Origin: Gammaproteobacteria bacterium
Lineage (GTDB): Bacteria > Pseudomonadota > Gammaproteobacteria > J044
NCBI GenBank assembly: GCA_003696465.1
Contig: RFHG01000102.1
Location: 1 to 6,776 of the forward strand
Reading direction: 5' to 3'
DNA: 6,776 nt
Both the position numbers and the translations under genes were made by a program. The first letter of the stretch is position 1. Every line of letters starts with the position of its first letter. The notes under the pieces are model-generated. The model saw nothing but the letters and a program-made list of their open reading frames with translations. It did not search any database and was not told the DNA's origin. Shown here one piece after another: positions 6,110 through 6,776 of this stretch.

Positions 6110-6234
6110 CATACCCGCCAAGGAACCGCCCTGGCCCGGCCATGGTCTATGCTCATGACAGGGAATGAAAAACAACGAATCCGGACAGGAACCGGAAGCG
6201 ACTGCCAAAATGGCCGCACCAGAGGAGGTGCATC
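6110..6234 (+). promoter_or_regulatory. Intergenic region with a perfect Shine-Dalgarno (6223-6228)
   Basis: These 125 nt separate the PLP enzyme from the next gene. AGGAGG at 6223-6228, continuing TG, stands 6 nt before the ATG at 6235 and fixes that start. No intrinsic terminator or strong promoter is visible; TATGCT near 6148 is at best a weak -10. The downstream gene may be read through from the PLP-enzyme promoter or have a weak promoter of its own. Confidence 0.6.
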
Positions 6235-6776
6235 ATGGCACAGGGATTCAGCAACTGGTTATGGAACCGGCTGACGCGCTGGCTCGTCCACGAGCCGCCC
6301 GGCATCAGCGAGCATTTGTCCGACTACGACCGGTTGCAGTACGAAATTCGCCCGGCCGATGTGCTGCTGGTCGAGGGCCGCAGCCATGTCAGCGAAATCA
6401 TCAAGATCATCACCCTGAGCAACTGGACACACGCCGCGCTCTACATCGGCAGGCTGCACGACATCGAGGATCCCGACACCCGCCGTTATGTGCTCGACCA
6501 TATCGGTCATGATGCCGACCCGGGCGAGCCGCTGGTCATCGAGGCCCTGCTGGGTGAAGGCACCCTCGTTTCCCCGCTCTCCCGCTACGAGAGCTACCAT
6601 GTGCGCATCTGCCGCCCCAAGGGACTGTCGCACCGCGATGCGGTTGCCGTCATCCGCCATGCCGCCTCGCGCCTAGGCAGCGACTACGACGTGCGCCAGA
6701 TACTGGACCTGGCACGCTTCCTGTTCCCCTACGGCATCCTGCCGCGGCGCTGGCGTTCCAGCCTGTTCCAGCACAA
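6235..6776 (+). CDS. YiiX/YebB-like permuted NlpC/P60-type hydrolase, N-terminal part (3' end outside window)
   Basis: The frame is open from ATG 6235 to the window edge: 180 complete codons with no stop. After a Trp/Arg-rich start (FSNWLWNRLTRWL) comes the segment RPADVLLVEGRSHVSEIIKIITLSNWTHAALYIG (39-72). This is typical of the circularly permuted NlpC/P60 (YaeF/YiiX, LRAT-like) papain-fold family, in which the catalytic His comes first. H66 is the likely catalytic His. VIEALLGEGT (101-110, E103) and GSDYDVRQILDLARF (148-162) also fit the family. The catalytic Cys is expected further on and is probably outside the window, so activity cannot be judged. No signal peptide or lipobox is seen. 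Substrates in this family are amide or ester bonds in envelope or lipid molecules; nothing here says which. The start is very well supported by AGGAGG at 6-nt spacing. Confidence 0.78.
   Translation, partial: MAQGFSNWLWNRLTRWLVHEPPGISEHLSDYDRLQYEIRPADVLLVEGRSHVSEIIKIITLSNWTHAALYIGRLHDIEDPDTRRYVLDHIGHDADPGEPLVIEALLGEGTLVSPLSRYESYHVRICRPKGLSHRDAVAVIRHAASRLGSDYDVRQILDLARFLFPYGILPRRWRSSLFQH

Noticed and set aside
4931..6208. 425-codon open frame on the minus strand opposite the PLP-enzyme gene
   Set aside because: It is antisense to a clear class V aminotransferase gene, and the product has no recognisable motifs.

Overview
The window is GC-rich, densely coded DNA that looks like a proteobacterial chromosome, most likely from a gammaproteobacterium. 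Three things point that way: a methylthioinosine-phosphorylase-like gene end, a 7TMR-DISM diguanylate cyclase, and a hybrid histidine kinase of the 'SHDLRQPLHA' type paired with a NarL/FixJ regulator. The genus cannot be read from the sequence. I see no mobile element, CRISPR array, tRNA or rRNA.

Layout, left to right. Positions 1-252 (+) are the last third of a purine/methylthionucleoside phosphorylase. A 157-nt gap with small hairpins follows. Positions 410-2197 (+) encode a secreted-sensor / seven-helix / GGDEF diguanylate cyclase that starts at GTG. A 217-nt intergenic region follows, holding an AT-rich dyad island, a cluster of GTACC/GGTAC half-sites and a TATAAA box. Positions 2415-3110 (+) encode a LuxR-type response regulator. 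Positions 3091-4857 (-) encode a membrane hybrid histidine kinase with its own C-terminal receiver; it converges on the regulator gene and overlaps its end by 20 bp. A 109-nt divergent region carries a perfect TATAAT. Positions 4967-6109 (+) encode a class V aminotransferase-fold PLP enzyme. After 125 nt with a perfect AGGAGG, 6235-6776 (+) is the start of a YiiX-like, permuted NlpC/P60-type hydrolase that runs off the window.

How the genes may work together. The middle of the window is a signalling island. The kinase and regulator are probably a cognate pair despite convergent transcription. The half-site cluster sits where an activator would bind over the regulator's promoter, which suggests autoregulation or control by a related factor. 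The diguanylate cyclase next door has an intact active site and an intact inhibitory site, so c-di-GMP could be an output or a parallel input; this link rests on proximity only. The flanking genes look like unrelated metabolic or envelope genes.

I do not see a clear new multi-gene system. The observations most worth checking are the half-site cluster, the overlapping convergent two-component pair, and a sharply AT-rich patch exactly at the kinase-receiver junction.
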